Positions 1 to 7,732 of a stretch of 36,434 nucleotides of DNA are shown here, piece after piece. Under the pieces are notes generated by a model, which made no database searches, was not told where the DNA came from, and saw only the letters and a program-made list of their open reading frames with translations. Within the stretch, counting starts at the first letter, position 1. Each line of letters opens with the position of its first letter. The translations under genes and the position numbers were made by a program. Location: contig BJHT01000034.1 in assembly GCA_014193395.1 (NCBI GenBank), positions 1 to 36,434 on the forward strand. The letters are read 5' to 3'. This DNA comes from Verrucomicrobiota bacterium. GTDB taxonomy: Bacteria > Verrucomicrobiota > Verrucomicrobiia > Limisphaerales > BJHT01.

Positions 1-79
1 CCGGCTTGCCGGTGGTCAGCAGCTCGACGGCTTGGGTTTTGAACTCGGGGGTGTAGCGCTTGCGTGGTGCTAGTTTCAT
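1..79 (-). CDS. IS3-family transposase OrfA, N-terminal fragment (runs off window)
   Basis: The reverse strand from 79 opens with ATG and reads MKLAPRKRYTPEFKTQAVEL, then continues LLTTGKP to the window edge. The RKRYTPEFK..AVEL stretch is the usual start of the OrfA (helix-turn-helix) subunit of IS3/IS911-type transposases, which binds the element ends. Only about 26 residues are visible, so neither intactness nor the presence of OrfB can be judged. The end of the insertion sequence should lie within a few tens of bases to the right of 79, but no terminal inverted repeat can be confirmed from one end. Confidence 0.72.
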   Translation of the reverse strand, partial: MKLAPRKRYTPEFKTQAVELLTTGKP

Positions 80-278
80 GATTTTTTGATTCTGTAGGTT
101 CTTGGTCCAGAAAGATAGAGCACCTCAGATGCCACATTAGATGATTAGCTGGTGGCTCGGGCGGCTACGGCGGGCACCGGAATATCTCGGAAGGAAGACA
201 GCGGCCACGGGGCGGACAGCGCGAACTGTCGCAAGGATTGATAATTCGCAGGTGAGTTGGGGTTGAGGGCAGCCTTTT

Positions 279-422
279 CATTAGCACCCGGCTTCAGCCG
301 CGGGGATTGCGGCGGGTGAACTCGCAACCGCTTCAGCGGTTTTTCGCTGCGGTGCGGAAAACCGTTGAAACGGTTTTACCTGCGCGGCCCCGGCAACACC
401 CGGCTGAAGCCGGGTGCTAATG
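279..422. repeat. Inverted repeat with 22-bp arms
   Basis: The arms at 279-300 (CATTAGCACCCGGCTTCAGC then CG) and 401-422 are exact reverse complements. The 100 bp between them holds two smaller hairpins, AACCGCTTCAGCGGTT and AAAACCGTTGAAACGGTTTT. The overall form is that of a REP/MITE-like palindromic element without coding capacity. Confidence 0.75.
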
Positions 423-619
423 AGAGGGGATCAGAACCGGACCTGAAATTCCGTCGAATGTCCGGGTTGAGATTTTTTAAGCCACTGTCGGTTTGCTTCT
501 TACCCGTCGGACTTTATCGGTCAGGGAGCTTCGTCGCGGATCTTTCAACAACGGATCGCATCAGGGCGGGGTCCGACGCTAACCTTGGCCGTAACTATTC
601 AGTAGGGACAATTGCGATG

Positions 620-748
620 GACCACAGAGATACCATGAGCACAGAGAAGACAATGAGTTGGACGGCGGATGACTATTCCCGGAATGGTGACCGACCGGAG
701 TCGACGCCGACAGTGGTTTTCCTCTGTGTGCATCGTATCTCTGTGGTC
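620..748. repeat. Inverted repeat of the ACCACAGAGA type
   Basis: The left arm 620-646 (starting GACCACAGAGATACCATG) and right arm 721-748 pair as reverse complements with a few mismatches. They flank about 75 bp with no recognisable gene. The arm sequence resembles the ACCACAGAG/CACAGAG intergenic repeats I associate with verrucomicrobial genomes; that resemblance is from memory. Confidence 0.6.
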
Positions 749-1152
749 ATCTTCGCGGTACTAACTCGATGGTTAGGCATCATGAGGATGACTCACTTCG
801 TCTTCGAGCCGGGTAGTTTGCCGAGTGAGCACAGGAGTAAACAGACTGCCGCCACGGCAAACGGCAGCATCGGCAAGAAGGTGTGAATATTTTTCGTAGC
901 CGTGGAAGTGTGTTCGTCTAAGTCACCGATCCACGAAAGCAGGAGTGGAGCAACTAGACCGAGAAGGAGGCACGGCCAAACATTCCCCCGCCCGTCCAGA
1001 GTAGCGTGAACTTTGTTCTTGTGGTCATGCGAAATCTCGACGTGTCATTGATGCCCAACGCCCCAAGCCCAGCGACCCACCACGCTGGAAGTGTGGATTG
1101 CAACCAGAAGGCGATGGGCTGGGCAAATTGTGAGCATGGTAAACCGTTACAC

Positions 1153-1569
1153 TCATTCGGTTTTCGGGGTTAGCCAGAAACGGACACTGCCCATCTGCCA
1201 GTTAACGGCGAGTAAGAATCCAGGCTCGGTGTGAAAGGTGTAGCCGTCACGCTGGAGGCTGGTGCGATCACTCACCTTGGTCTGCACCTTTTCTGTTGAG
1301 ACTGACTCAAGCTGTGCGCGAAATGAATCAGCATCGTGAGGGGCGAAATGGAATGAGCCTCCCCCGGTATTGGTGTCCAGAACGTGAGATTCAACGATGT
1401 CGAAAGCCGAATCAGGTAGCGAAGGAGGAAGCCAGCCTCGCTGAATGGCACCAACCGCGTGTGCTGCGGCCGCCGTCGCGTAATTGGTGCGGATACTATC
1501 GTCGCAGGCAGTGACGAAGAAGATGCTGGCGGCGAGGCTGAGGTCTAGTAAGTGGCGGTGCATTAGCAT
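1153..1569 (-). CDS. Small predicted lipoprotein of unknown function
   Basis: A 138-residue protein. The N-terminus has a hydrophobic stretch (LDLSLAASIFFVTAC) ending in a lipobox-like Cys followed by DDS, so it is probably a lipid-anchored exported protein. The body contains RGWLPPSLPDSAFDI and HVLDTNTGGGSFHF; this combination resembles short bacterial hypothetical proteins I have seen, but I cannot name a domain. ATG codons lie at 1569 and two codons later, and the first is used here. It is on the same strand as the protease gene at 1738-4089 and lies 168 bp beyond that gene's 3' end. It could be an independent small gene. No function is proposed. Confidence 0.7.
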   Translation of the reverse strand: MLMHRHLLDLSLAASIFFVTACDDSIRTNYATAAAAHAVGAIQRGWLPPSLPDSAFDIVESHVLDTNTGGGSFHFAPHDADSFRAQLESVSTEKVQTKVSDRTSLQRDGYTFHTEPGFLLAVNWQMGSVRFWLTPKTE

Positions 1570-1737
1570 TCGTTCAGGCTAAGCAAGTAGCGATGTCTAA
1601 CAGGACAGGCCACAGATTGGAGGTAGTTGGAGCAGTCTCGGTGATGTTCTTTTAAGTTTCGCGCGTTGCAAACAGAGCTTGAGATTTCCGACCTCGGTTG
1701 AGTGTGCTCTGCGCACGGTCACCTCGTGGCTGTTAAA

Positions 1738-4089
1738 TCACAACCTCCGATACAGCTCCTCCACCCGTTCCAGATCAATGCCGGGTGACTGGTGGTCGAG
1801 GAGCCAGCGGAAGTCGGATTTGGCACCGGCGCGTTCGCCTTGTTGGAGGCGGATCATGCCGCGGCTCCAGCGTTCGAGGGCGGCGTCCGGGGCGAGTTCC
1901 ACGATGAGGTCGAGGTATTTCATCGGGTTGGGGGAGTCGCTGTTCTTGCTGGTGACGCCGAGGAGGTTGCGCAGCATGCGGACGATGATCTCGCGCTTGG
2001 AGGCGGGTTGGAGGTGTTCCTCGCGCAGGCGGCGGCCGGTGTAGGCGGACACGATCACCTCGGCTTCCTGGCGCGAGATGACGCGGGCGTTTTCAAAGAC
2101 ATCGATCAACTGCGGCTGGCCTTTCTTCGGGTTGTGTTGCACGACGAAATGACCGGGCAGCGGGATGCCCACGACGGTCACGTCGAGCCGGCGGGCCAGC
2201 TCGATGTAGATGATGGCGAGCGTGATGGGGATGCCTTCGCGATCGTCGAGGACTTCGTTGATGTAGCTGTTGGCGCGGTTGTTGTAGTCGGTGCGGCTGC
2301 CGTGGAAGCCGTTTTCATTGAACAGAAAATCGCGGAGGGCCTCGAGTTTGTCGGCCTCGCTGGCGGTGGCGGGGAGCTTGGCCCGGATTTGCGCGGCCAT
2401 GCTTTCGAGTTCGCGGCGGTAGCCCTCGGTGTCCACGTCGGGGTTGTCGAGGCGGGAGACTTGCAGGGCGGCGAGGAAGAGATCGGTTTTTTCCTCAGCG
2501 CCTTCGAGGGTTTTGATCAGGTCGCGTTTCACGGCCTCGAAATGCACGCGCGTGGCGAGTTTGCGCAGTTGCTCGGCTTCGCGTTCGAGACCTTTGGCGC
2601 GGTCGAGCAGGAGCGTCTGGCTGGCTTCGGAGCGGGTCTGCAATTCCTCGATGACGGCGGGGTCCACCGCGCCGGTCGCGGGGAGTTCCTTGATTTTGCG
2701 TGTCAAGCTCGCGAGTTCGACGGTCTTGGGCTGGTTGGCGGCGAGGTTGGTCCCGACGAGGAAGCCTTTGAACTCGGCGCGGGTCTCGCGGAATTTCGCG
2801 AGGCCGACTTTTCCCTCCAGCGCTTCGGTCAGCGGCATCTCGATGACTTTCTGGCCGTTGACGGAGCAGATGATGCGTTCGGTTTCCATGCGCACTTTCA
2901 GCGTGTTCCAATCGCCGGGGTGATAGTGCTCGCTGGCGATGTCCTGGATGACGGTCCAGGAGAAAATGTTGGGGCCGTTGAAGCGCGTGAGGCGCAGGCG
3001 TCCGCCGGTGGGATAGAAGCCGTAGTGGCGGTTTTCGTCGTCGGTGGCAAAGGCGAGTCCGGCCGCGCCGGCTTCGTCGTCGAGCTTCACGGTGACCTGC
3101 ACTTCGCTGGGAAGGCCAGGCACTTCGCGCTGGCAGACGCACAAGGCGCGGCCGCCGAAACCTTTGCCCGCGCCCTCGACCTGGATGCGGCCGGATTTCT
3201 GCGTCCAGCGCGCGCCAAACTGCGGGACCCATTCAGCGGGATTGAGCGCGCCGATGGTGAGCCAGCGGCTGGCGGGGACGGTGTTGGGTTTGCGGAGGAT
3301 TTGCTTGAGGGCGTTGACGGGCATGGCGAATCCGAGGTTGGCGGTGACCGCGGATTTGAGCGTGAGGATGCCGTGGACGCGGCCTTCCATGTCGAGCAGC
3401 GGGCCGCCGCTGTTGCCCGGCTCGACGGGGATGGCGACCTGGATCATCTCGACCATGTCGAAATCGCGGCGGGCCGAGACGACGCCTTGCACGACGCTGT
3501 GATCAAGGCCGTGGGGATTGCCAATGGCGACCACGGGCGTGCCGGGGCGCAAGGTGTCGGAATCGCCGAGCGGCAGCGGGCTGAGGCCGTCGGCGTCGAT
3601 GCGCACGATGGCGAGGTCGAGCTTGCGATCCCAAGCGAAGACTTCGGTGACGTCGTGGGTTTTGCCGTTGTGCAACTGCACGGTCATCGGGCGCGCTTCG
3701 CCGATGACGTGGAGGCTCGTGGCGATGAGGCCGTCGGCGGAAATCACGAAGCCCGCGCCGACGCCGTCGGGTTTTCCGTCGCGGCCGAAGTGCGAGACGA
3801 TGACGACGGATTTGCGGGCGTCGGCGGCGAGTTCGACGACGGTCTTGGTGGCGGGGGCGGCTTTCTCGGGTTTCGTCGCGGATTTCGCAGCGGGAGCGGT
3901 ATCGGATTTCGGGTCCGATTTCGGCCGGGGAGTCGCGGGCGTGGCGGGGGCAGCGGATTTTTCGGCGGTGGTTTGGGCGTGGGAAAAATTCGCGAGCAAA
4001 CCAATCGCCGCGCAAACCAAGGAGAGAATGCCGCCGAAGCGGCGACCAAGCCCGCCTCGTGCGGACGGGGCTGATGCCTTTGAAATCAT
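1738..4089 (-). CDS. Secreted trypsin-like (S1C/HtrA-type) protease fused to a SirB1-like transglutaminase-fold domain
   Basis: A 783-residue protein. Residues 16-39 form a signal peptide ending SHAQ, followed by an Ala/Pro/Lys-rich linker to about residue 82. A trypsin-like domain spans about 83-270 with the triad visible as H127 (TSLHVIG), D158 (KLDLAIV) and S227 (EPGNSGGP). No PDZ domain follows. Instead there is a beta-rich region at about 285-440 resembling the LamG/3-keto-disaccharide hydrolase fold, then a charged helical region at about 460-545. The C-terminal third resembles SirB1/Transglut_core2 (KLEALRDFLFNENGF, REGIPITLAIIYIELARRL, GIPLPGHFVVQ) with a short TPR-like tail. Protease activity in the periplasm is likely. 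The role of the SirB1-like part is unknown. Start is the only ATG ahead of the signal peptide. Confidence 0.88.
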   Translation of the reverse strand: MISKASAPSARGGLGRRFGGILSLVCAAIGLLANFSHAQTTAEKSAAPATPATPRPKSDPKSDTAPAAKSATKPEKAAPATKTVVELAADARKSVVIVSHFGRDGKPDGVGAGFVISADGLIATSLHVIGEARPMTVQLHNGKTHDVTEVFAWDRKLDLAIVRIDADGLSPLPLGDSDTLRPGTPVVAIGNPHGLDHSVVQGVVSARRDFDMVEMIQVAIPVEPGNSGGPLLDMEGRVHGILTLKSAVTANLGFAMPVNALKQILRKPNTVPASRWLTIGALNPAEWVPQFGARWTQKSGRIQVEGAGKGFGGRALCVCQREVPGLPSEVQVTVKLDDEAGAAGLAFATDDENRHYGFYPTGGRLRLTRFNGPNIFSWTVIQDIASEHYHPGDWNTLKVRMETERIICSVNGQKVIEMPLTEALEGKVGLAKFRETRAEFKGFLVGTNLAANQPKTVELASLTRKIKELPATGAVDPAVIEELQTRSEASQTLLLDRAKGLEREAEQLRKLATRVHFEAVKRDLIKTLEGAEEKTDLFLAALQVSRLDNPDVDTEGYRRELESMAAQIRAKLPATASEADKLEALRDFLFNENGFHGSRTDYNNRANSYINEVLDDREGIPITLAIIYIELARRLDVTVVGIPLPGHFVVQHNPKKGQPQLIDVFENARVISRQEAEVIVSAYTGRRLREEHLQPASKREIIVRMLRNLLGVTSKNSDSPNPMKYLDLIVELAPDAALERWSRGMIRLQQGERAGAKSDFRWLLDHQSPGIDLERVEELYRRL

Positions 4090-4148
4090 GGTGGAAATGG
4101 ATAACGGAGCGGCGGGGCAGGGTCAATCGTGGGGACACGCGGCGGGAA

Positions 4149-4182
4149 AAAGCTCAAAGGATAAAGCTCAAAGCTCAAGGGA
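4149..4182. repeat. AAGCTCAAAG-type repeat, single arm
   Basis: The bases beginning AAGCTCAAAGGATAAAGCTC nearly match the left arm of the inverted repeat at 26477-26519 and the complement of its right arm at 26715-26757. Only one arm is present here, so this is probably a solo or decayed copy. Confidence 0.65.
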
Positions 4183-4302
4183 AGGGTTCAAGGACCAACG
4201 GGGGGATGGGTGCGGACAACGGCTGGGATACAGAAGTGCTGATATAGAATCGCCGTTCACCCATCGCGCAGGCGGCACGAAATCGGGATGTCACGGCGGT
4301 TT

Positions 4303-4488
4303 GGAGTGCGGTGACTTGTCACCGCTTTTGGCTAGGCGACTTGTCGCCGTCGAGCTTCTGTTCGGTTGCGGTCACGCGGGCGCGCCGGCGCTGGCGCGAG
4401 CCGGGGACGCCCCATCCGCCACCCATGCCAGCTTCAGTTCGACGGCGACAAGTCGCCTTGGGAAAGCGGTGACAAGTCACCGCACTCC
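4303..4488 (+). repeat. 186-bp palindromic element, copy 1
   Basis: The left arm starts GGAGTGCGGTGACTTGTCAC and holds two nested hairpins, GCGGTGACTTGTCACCGC and GGCGACTTGTCGCC. The right arm (about 4439-4488) is its reverse complement, ending GTCACCGCACTCC. An asymmetric core (CACGCGGGCGCGCCGGCGCT, then GGCGCGAGCC) gives the element a direction. Copies of identical length lie at 15858-16043 (opposite orientation) and 27738-27923 (same orientation). It lies between the hemC 3' end and the protease 5' end. No coding capacity is evident. Confidence 0.92.
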
Positions 4489-4566
4489 AGATGGGGGGGG
4501 GGCGTCTTCGCACGCGCCGGACTGTCGCATGTTGAAACGGAATTATGCCGCGCTCCGCGGGACGTT

Positions 4567-5658
4567 TTACCGGAGCTGGCGGGCGAGTTCTTCGCCGAGG
4601 GCAGCGGCTTCGCGGACGGGGCGGGAGCCTTCGGCGCGGCGCGGGGTGGCGTGGGTGAAGGAGATGGCGCGGACGTGGATCAGGTGGCCGATGACGCGGG
4701 CGTGGGCCGCGACGGGGCTGGCGCAGCCGCCGCCCATCGCGCGCAGGAACGCGCGCTCGGCGAGGACGCATTGGTGGGTGTTGAAGTGATCGAGGCGCGC
4801 GCAGACGGCGGCGGCGAGTTCGTCGCAGTCGCGGATTTCCAGACCGATCGCGCCCTGGCCGACGCAGGGGATCATGGTGTCGGTTTCGAGCGTGGTGGCG
4901 AGGATGCCGGCGGGCAGGCCGGGGCCGACAAGGTGGCCGTCGGGCTGGATGCGGAATTGCAGGCGCGCAAGGCCGGCGGCGGCGAGGATGGTGGCGTCCA
5001 TCGCGGGATCGTCGGCGAGTTTCTGGACGCGGGTGGGGACGTTGCCGCGGATTTCAATCGTGGTCAGGTGCGGCGCGAGCAGCAGGACGTGGGCGCGGCG
5101 GCGGGTGCTGCTGGTGGCGACGACCGCGCCGGCGGGGAGCGCGGCGAGAGTGGTGTTCGCCGGGAAGCCGCGCTTTTCGCGCTGGCCGGGACGCCATTCG
5201 CTGGCGGGCTGAGTTTTTGCAAGGTGGGCGAGCTGGGCTGGGTCGCGGTAGAGGAGCACGTCGCGCACGTCGGCGCGCTGACCGACCGCGCCGAGGCGCA
5301 GGCCCGCGGGGAGTTCGGTGGGCAAATCTTTCAGGCTGTGAACGGCGAGGTGCGCCTGTTTTTCGAGCAGGGCGACTTCGAGTTCTTTGGTGAAGAGACC
5401 TTTCGGCAGCTCGGGACTGGGGTTGGACAGCGAGGCGGTCTGGAGCTTGTCGCCGGTGGTCTTGATTATCTTCAACTCGAACTTGAGCCGCGGAAACGCG
5501 GCCCGGCATTGCGCAAGCACCTGGTTGGCCTGCGCGAGCGCGAGGGCGCTGCCGCGTGTGGCGATGACGATGGTGTCGGCGGATTTGAGGGCGGCGGCGC
5601 GGGGGCGGGCGGGCGCGGCGGGTGCCGACGGGTTGCGCCAGGGCGGGGGTTTACTCAT
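4567..5658 (-). CDS. hemC: Porphobilinogen deaminase (hydroxymethylbilane synthase)
   Basis: A 363-residue cytoplasmic enzyme that joins four porphobilinogen units into hydroxymethylbilane, the linear precursor of uroporphyrinogen III. Family motifs are visible in order: IATRGSALALAQANQV, KTTGDKLQ, LFTKELEVALLE, AVHSLKDLPTELP, ATSSTRRRAH, EIRGNVPTRVQKL, IPCVGQGAIGLEIR. C312 in MGGGCASPV is the expected dipyrromethane-cofactor cysteine. The first 28 residues are Pro/Ala-rich and are an extension relative to the usual start, yet no other ATG is available. It lies downstream of hemA in the same direction, 185 bp away, with an inverted repeat between them. Confidence 0.95.
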   Translation of the reverse strand: MSKPPPWRNPSAPAAPARPRAAALKSADTIVIATRGSALALAQANQVLAQCRAAFPRLKFELKIIKTTGDKLQTASLSNPSPELPKGLFTKELEVALLEKQAHLAVHSLKDLPTELPAGLRLGAVGQRADVRDVLLYRDPAQLAHLAKTQPASEWRPGQREKRGFPANTTLAALPAGAVVATSSTRRRAHVLLLAPHLTTIEIRGNVPTRVQKLADDPAMDATILAAAGLARLQFRIQPDGHLVGPGLPAGILATTLETDTMIPCVGQGAIGLEIRDCDELAAAVCARLDHFNTHQCVLAERAFLRAMGGGCASPVAAHARVIGHLIHVRAISFTHATPRRAEGSRPVREAAALGEELARQLR

Positions 5659-5723
5659 GGGTGGAATTTCAATTCGTTCTCAAACAGAACTCATATTTCG
5701 GTGAGCGTCCGAACAGGGAAGGG

Positions 5724-5800
5724 TCTCCCGCAGATTCAGGACGACCACAGATTTTCCGCTTTTGTTTTTCCATCTGCGGTCGTTCTGAATCTGCGGGAGA
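5724..5800. repeat. Inverted repeat (28-bp arms) between hemA and hemC
   Basis: The arms 5724-5751 (TCTCCCGCAGATTCAGGACG then ACCACAGA) and 5773-5800 pair with two mismatches around a 21-bp T-rich loop. Transcription from hemA to hemC must cross it, so the hairpin could attenuate or stabilise the message. A single arm of the same sequence recurs at 8172-8197, which shows it belongs to a dispersed family. Confidence 0.85.
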
Positions 5801-5843
5801 CCTCCGGTTTGTTTCGCGGGCATTCCCGGGAGGATGCTCGGTT

Positions 5844-6914
5844 TCATTGCGCAAAGTCGGTAGAGAAGGCGAGCCGGGGCGCGGGGGCCGGCGCGGCGGG
5901 GGCGGTGGCGCGGGTCAGCACGGACTTCGCTTTTTCGCGGATGATGGCTTCGCAGCGGGCGATCTCGCTGTGGCGCTGCTTGAGATAGTCGTTCGCGATC
6001 GCCTGAAGGTCGTCGATGTTGTAGAGGAACACGTTTTCCAAAAAGTTCAGTTCGGGTTCGATGTCGCGCGGGACGGCGATGTCCACGAGGAGAAGCGGGC
6101 GGTTTTCGCGCAGCGGAAGGAGCGGTTCGAGCCGCGCGCGGTCGAGCACGTAATGCGGCGCGGAGGTGCTGCTGATGATGATGTCGATGCGGGCGAACTC
6201 GGTGTGCCACTCGTCGAAATGAATCGCGCGTCCGCCCAGTTCGGTGGCGAGGGCGACGGCGCGGTCGTGGGAACGATTGGAGACGATGACGCTGCGCGCG
6301 CCGCGGCTGAGCAGGGCGCGGGCGGTTTTCTCGCTGGTCTCGCCGGCACCGATGACCATGACATGGCGCTCGGCGAGCGAGTCGAAAATCTTCTCCGCGA
6401 GTTCGACCGCGACGGAGGCGACGGAGATGCTGCCGCGCTGGATGTTGGTCTCGGTGCGGATGTGTTTGGCGACGTTGAAGGCGCGCTGGAAGGCCTTGTT
6501 CAGGCGGCCGCCGGTGTGCTTGTGCTGGAGGGCGAGGTCGTAGGCTTTCTTGAGCTGGCCGAGGATTTCGGTTTCACCGAGGACCATCGAGTCCATGCCG
6601 CAGGCGACCTTGAAGAGGTGCTCGACGCTCTGCGGTTCGCGCAGGAGATAGAGTTCGTTGGCGATGGGATCGAGATACTGATGATGGTCGAGGAGGAATT
6701 GCCGCAGACCGGTGAGGGCATCGTGATCAGTGCGGCTGGTGGCAGCGTAGATTTCCACGCGGTTGCAGGTCGATAGAATCACGGCTTCATCGACGAGGCC
6801 CGAGGCGCGGAGTTTTTCCAGCGCGGTGGGGATGGCGGACTCGGCGAAGGCGAACCGCTCGCGCACCTGCACCGGCGCGGAGTGATGACTGAGACCAAGA
6901 GCAATGATGGGCAT
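5844..6914 (-). CDS. hemA: Glutamyl-tRNA reductase, short form
   Basis: The enzyme reduces glutamyl-tRNA(Glu) to glutamate-1-semialdehyde with NADPH, the first committed step of C5-pathway tetrapyrrole synthesis. Visible are the N-terminal catalytic domain with the nucleophile C50 in ILSTCNRVEIY, the MVLGETEILGQLKKAY signature (about 110-125) and the NADPH-binding loop VIGAGETSEKTA (about 187-198). At 356 residues it is clearly shorter than the usual 410-450. It ends soon after CEAIIREKAKSVL in an Ala/Pro tail, so most of the C-terminal dimerisation domain is missing. The ATG is two bases past the ccsA stop, which indicates one operon. Confidence 0.95.
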   Translation of the reverse strand: MPIIALGLSHHSAPVQVRERFAFAESAIPTALEKLRASGLVDEAVILSTCNRVEIYAATSRTDHDALTGLRQFLLDHHQYLDPIANELYLLREPQSVEHLFKVACGMDSMVLGETEILGQLKKAYDLALQHKHTGGRLNKAFQRAFNVAKHIRTETNIQRGSISVASVAVELAEKIFDSLAERHVMVIGAGETSEKTARALLSRGARSVIVSNRSHDRAVALATELGGRAIHFDEWHTEFARIDIIISSTSAPHYVLDRARLEPLLPLRENRPLLLVDIAVPRDIEPELNFLENVFLYNIDDLQAIANDYLKQRHSEIARCEAIIREKAKSVLTRATAPAAPAPAPRLAFSTDFAQ

Positions 6915-6916
6915 GG

Positions 6917-7732
6917 TCAGGGATTGTGGATGGGTGACAGCAGATTCGCGCCCCAGAAGGTCAGGAGCACGAAGACGAAGCCGCCGATCGCGCCGAAGGC
7001 GAAGCGGCCGCCGATCTGCGCGAAACGGAGGTTCAGCACGAGCAGCACCAGATAGAGGAGCCAGACCAGCGCCGACCAGATCACCTTGGCGTCGTGGGCG
7101 TAGAACGAGCCGGTCGTCATCTGGAGATAATAGGCGCCGACGGCCAGCCCGGCGGTCAGCAGGACGAAGCCGCCGAGTGACAGGCGGGTCATCACTTGTT
7201 CAAGCCGGTGGATCGGTGGCAGCAGCGAGCGGATGGCGCGGAGCTTGTGGAATTTCAGGTCACGTTCCACCGAGAGATACATCAGCGCGGCGACGGCGCT
7301 GAGGCCGAACGCGCCGTAGGACAACAGAATCAGCGCGGCGTGCAGGCTCGCCCAGCCGCTGGTGAATTCCAAAGTTTTGCCCTGATCCAGCGCCGGCATG
7401 AGCGCGAAGACCCCGATGCCGAACAGCATCGGCGAGGCGAAGGCCCCAACGAATCGCAGCCGTGCCCACAGCCCGAGCACGAGGTAGCACGCGACGATGG
7501 TCCACGCGATGAAGGTGGTGGCTTCGTAGAGATTGGTGACGGGGCAGCGTTCGAGGGAGAAGCCGCGCTTGAACATGGCGACCGTGTGGCAGACGGCCGC
7601 GGCGAGCATGAGGAAATAATTGGCGCGGTCGTCCTCGCGAAACCCTTTCCGCCACAGGAACACCGAGTACAGCATGCTCACGCCGTAGAGAGCCACCGCC
7701 ACGGCGAAGAATTGTTTGTCGCTGAAAGCCAC
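6917..7732 (-). CDS. ccsA: CcsA/HemX-like cytochrome c assembly membrane protein
   Basis: A 271-residue integral membrane protein with about eight hydrophobic helices. It carries the tryptophan-rich haem-handling region typical of the CcsA/CcmC/HemX family (CPVTNLYEATTFIAW at about 63-77; GWASLHAALILLSYGAFGLS at about 126-145). A conserved His lies in a late loop (YAHDAKVIWSALVW). Family members move or hold haem for c-type cytochrome maturation, and HemX homologues adjoin hemA in several bacteria. Here the stop is separated from the hemA ATG by two bases, so it is the first gene of a ccsA-hemA-hemC transcription unit. Whether it acts as cytochrome synthase subunit (CcsA) or as the HemX regulator of HemA cannot be told from the sequence. 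Confidence 0.9.
   Translation of the reverse strand: MAFSDKQFFAVAVALYGVSMLYSVFLWRKGFREDDRANYFLMLAAAVCHTVAMFKRGFSLERCPVTNLYEATTFIAWTIVACYLVLGLWARLRFVGAFASPMLFGIGVFALMPALDQGKTLEFTSGWASLHAALILLSYGAFGLSAVAALMYLSVERDLKFHKLRAIRSLLPPIHRLEQVMTRLSLGGFVLLTAGLAVGAYYLQMTTGSFYAHDAKVIWSALVWLLYLVLLVLNLRFAQIGGRFAFGAIGGFVFVLLTFWGANLLSPIHNP

Larger units (their letters stand above)
80..1152. other. Gene-poor, repeat-bearing region
   Basis: No convincing gene is seen. Open frames at 145-327 (minus) and 365-886 (plus) exist, but both run through an inverted repeat, both spell the repeat-derived peptide RLKPGANE, and neither resembles a known protein. The stretch holds two separate inverted repeats (279-300/401-422 and 620-646/721-748) and presumably the end of the insertion sequence at the window start. 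It is best read as a repeat-accumulating spacer next to a mobile element. Confidence 0.6.
4090..4566. other. Intergenic region between hemC 3' end and protease 5' end, filled with repeats
   Basis: No gene is seen. The spacer carries one copy of the AAGCTCAAAG-type repeat (4149-4182), the first 186-bp palindromic element (4303-4488) and a run of ten G at 4493-4502. The promoter of the protease gene should lie just right of 4089, but no clear -35/-10 pair was recognised. Confidence 0.6.

Noticed and set aside
145..327. Open frame of 60 codons on minus
   Set aside because: It is largely the translation of the 279-422 repeat (RLKPGANE) and looks like a chance frame.
365..886. Open frame of 173 codons on plus
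   Set aside because: It begins inside an inverted repeat, crosses a second repeat and resembles no family.
1792..4074. Long plus-strand frame antisense to the protease gene
   Set aside because: The Ala/Gly/Val/Asp-rich composition is typical of an antisense frame in GC-rich DNA; the minus-strand gene has clear protease motifs.
4303..4488. CRISPR array
   Set aside because: The repeats in the element are inverted, not direct, and there are no regularly spaced unique spacers; no cas genes are present.
4493..4502. Run of ten G as a phase-variation tract
   Set aside because: It lies in a spacer with no start codon or promoter positioned to be switched.
4366..5988. Plus-strand frame antisense to hemC
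   Set aside because: It overlaps the well-supported hemC fully and shows no domain resemblance.
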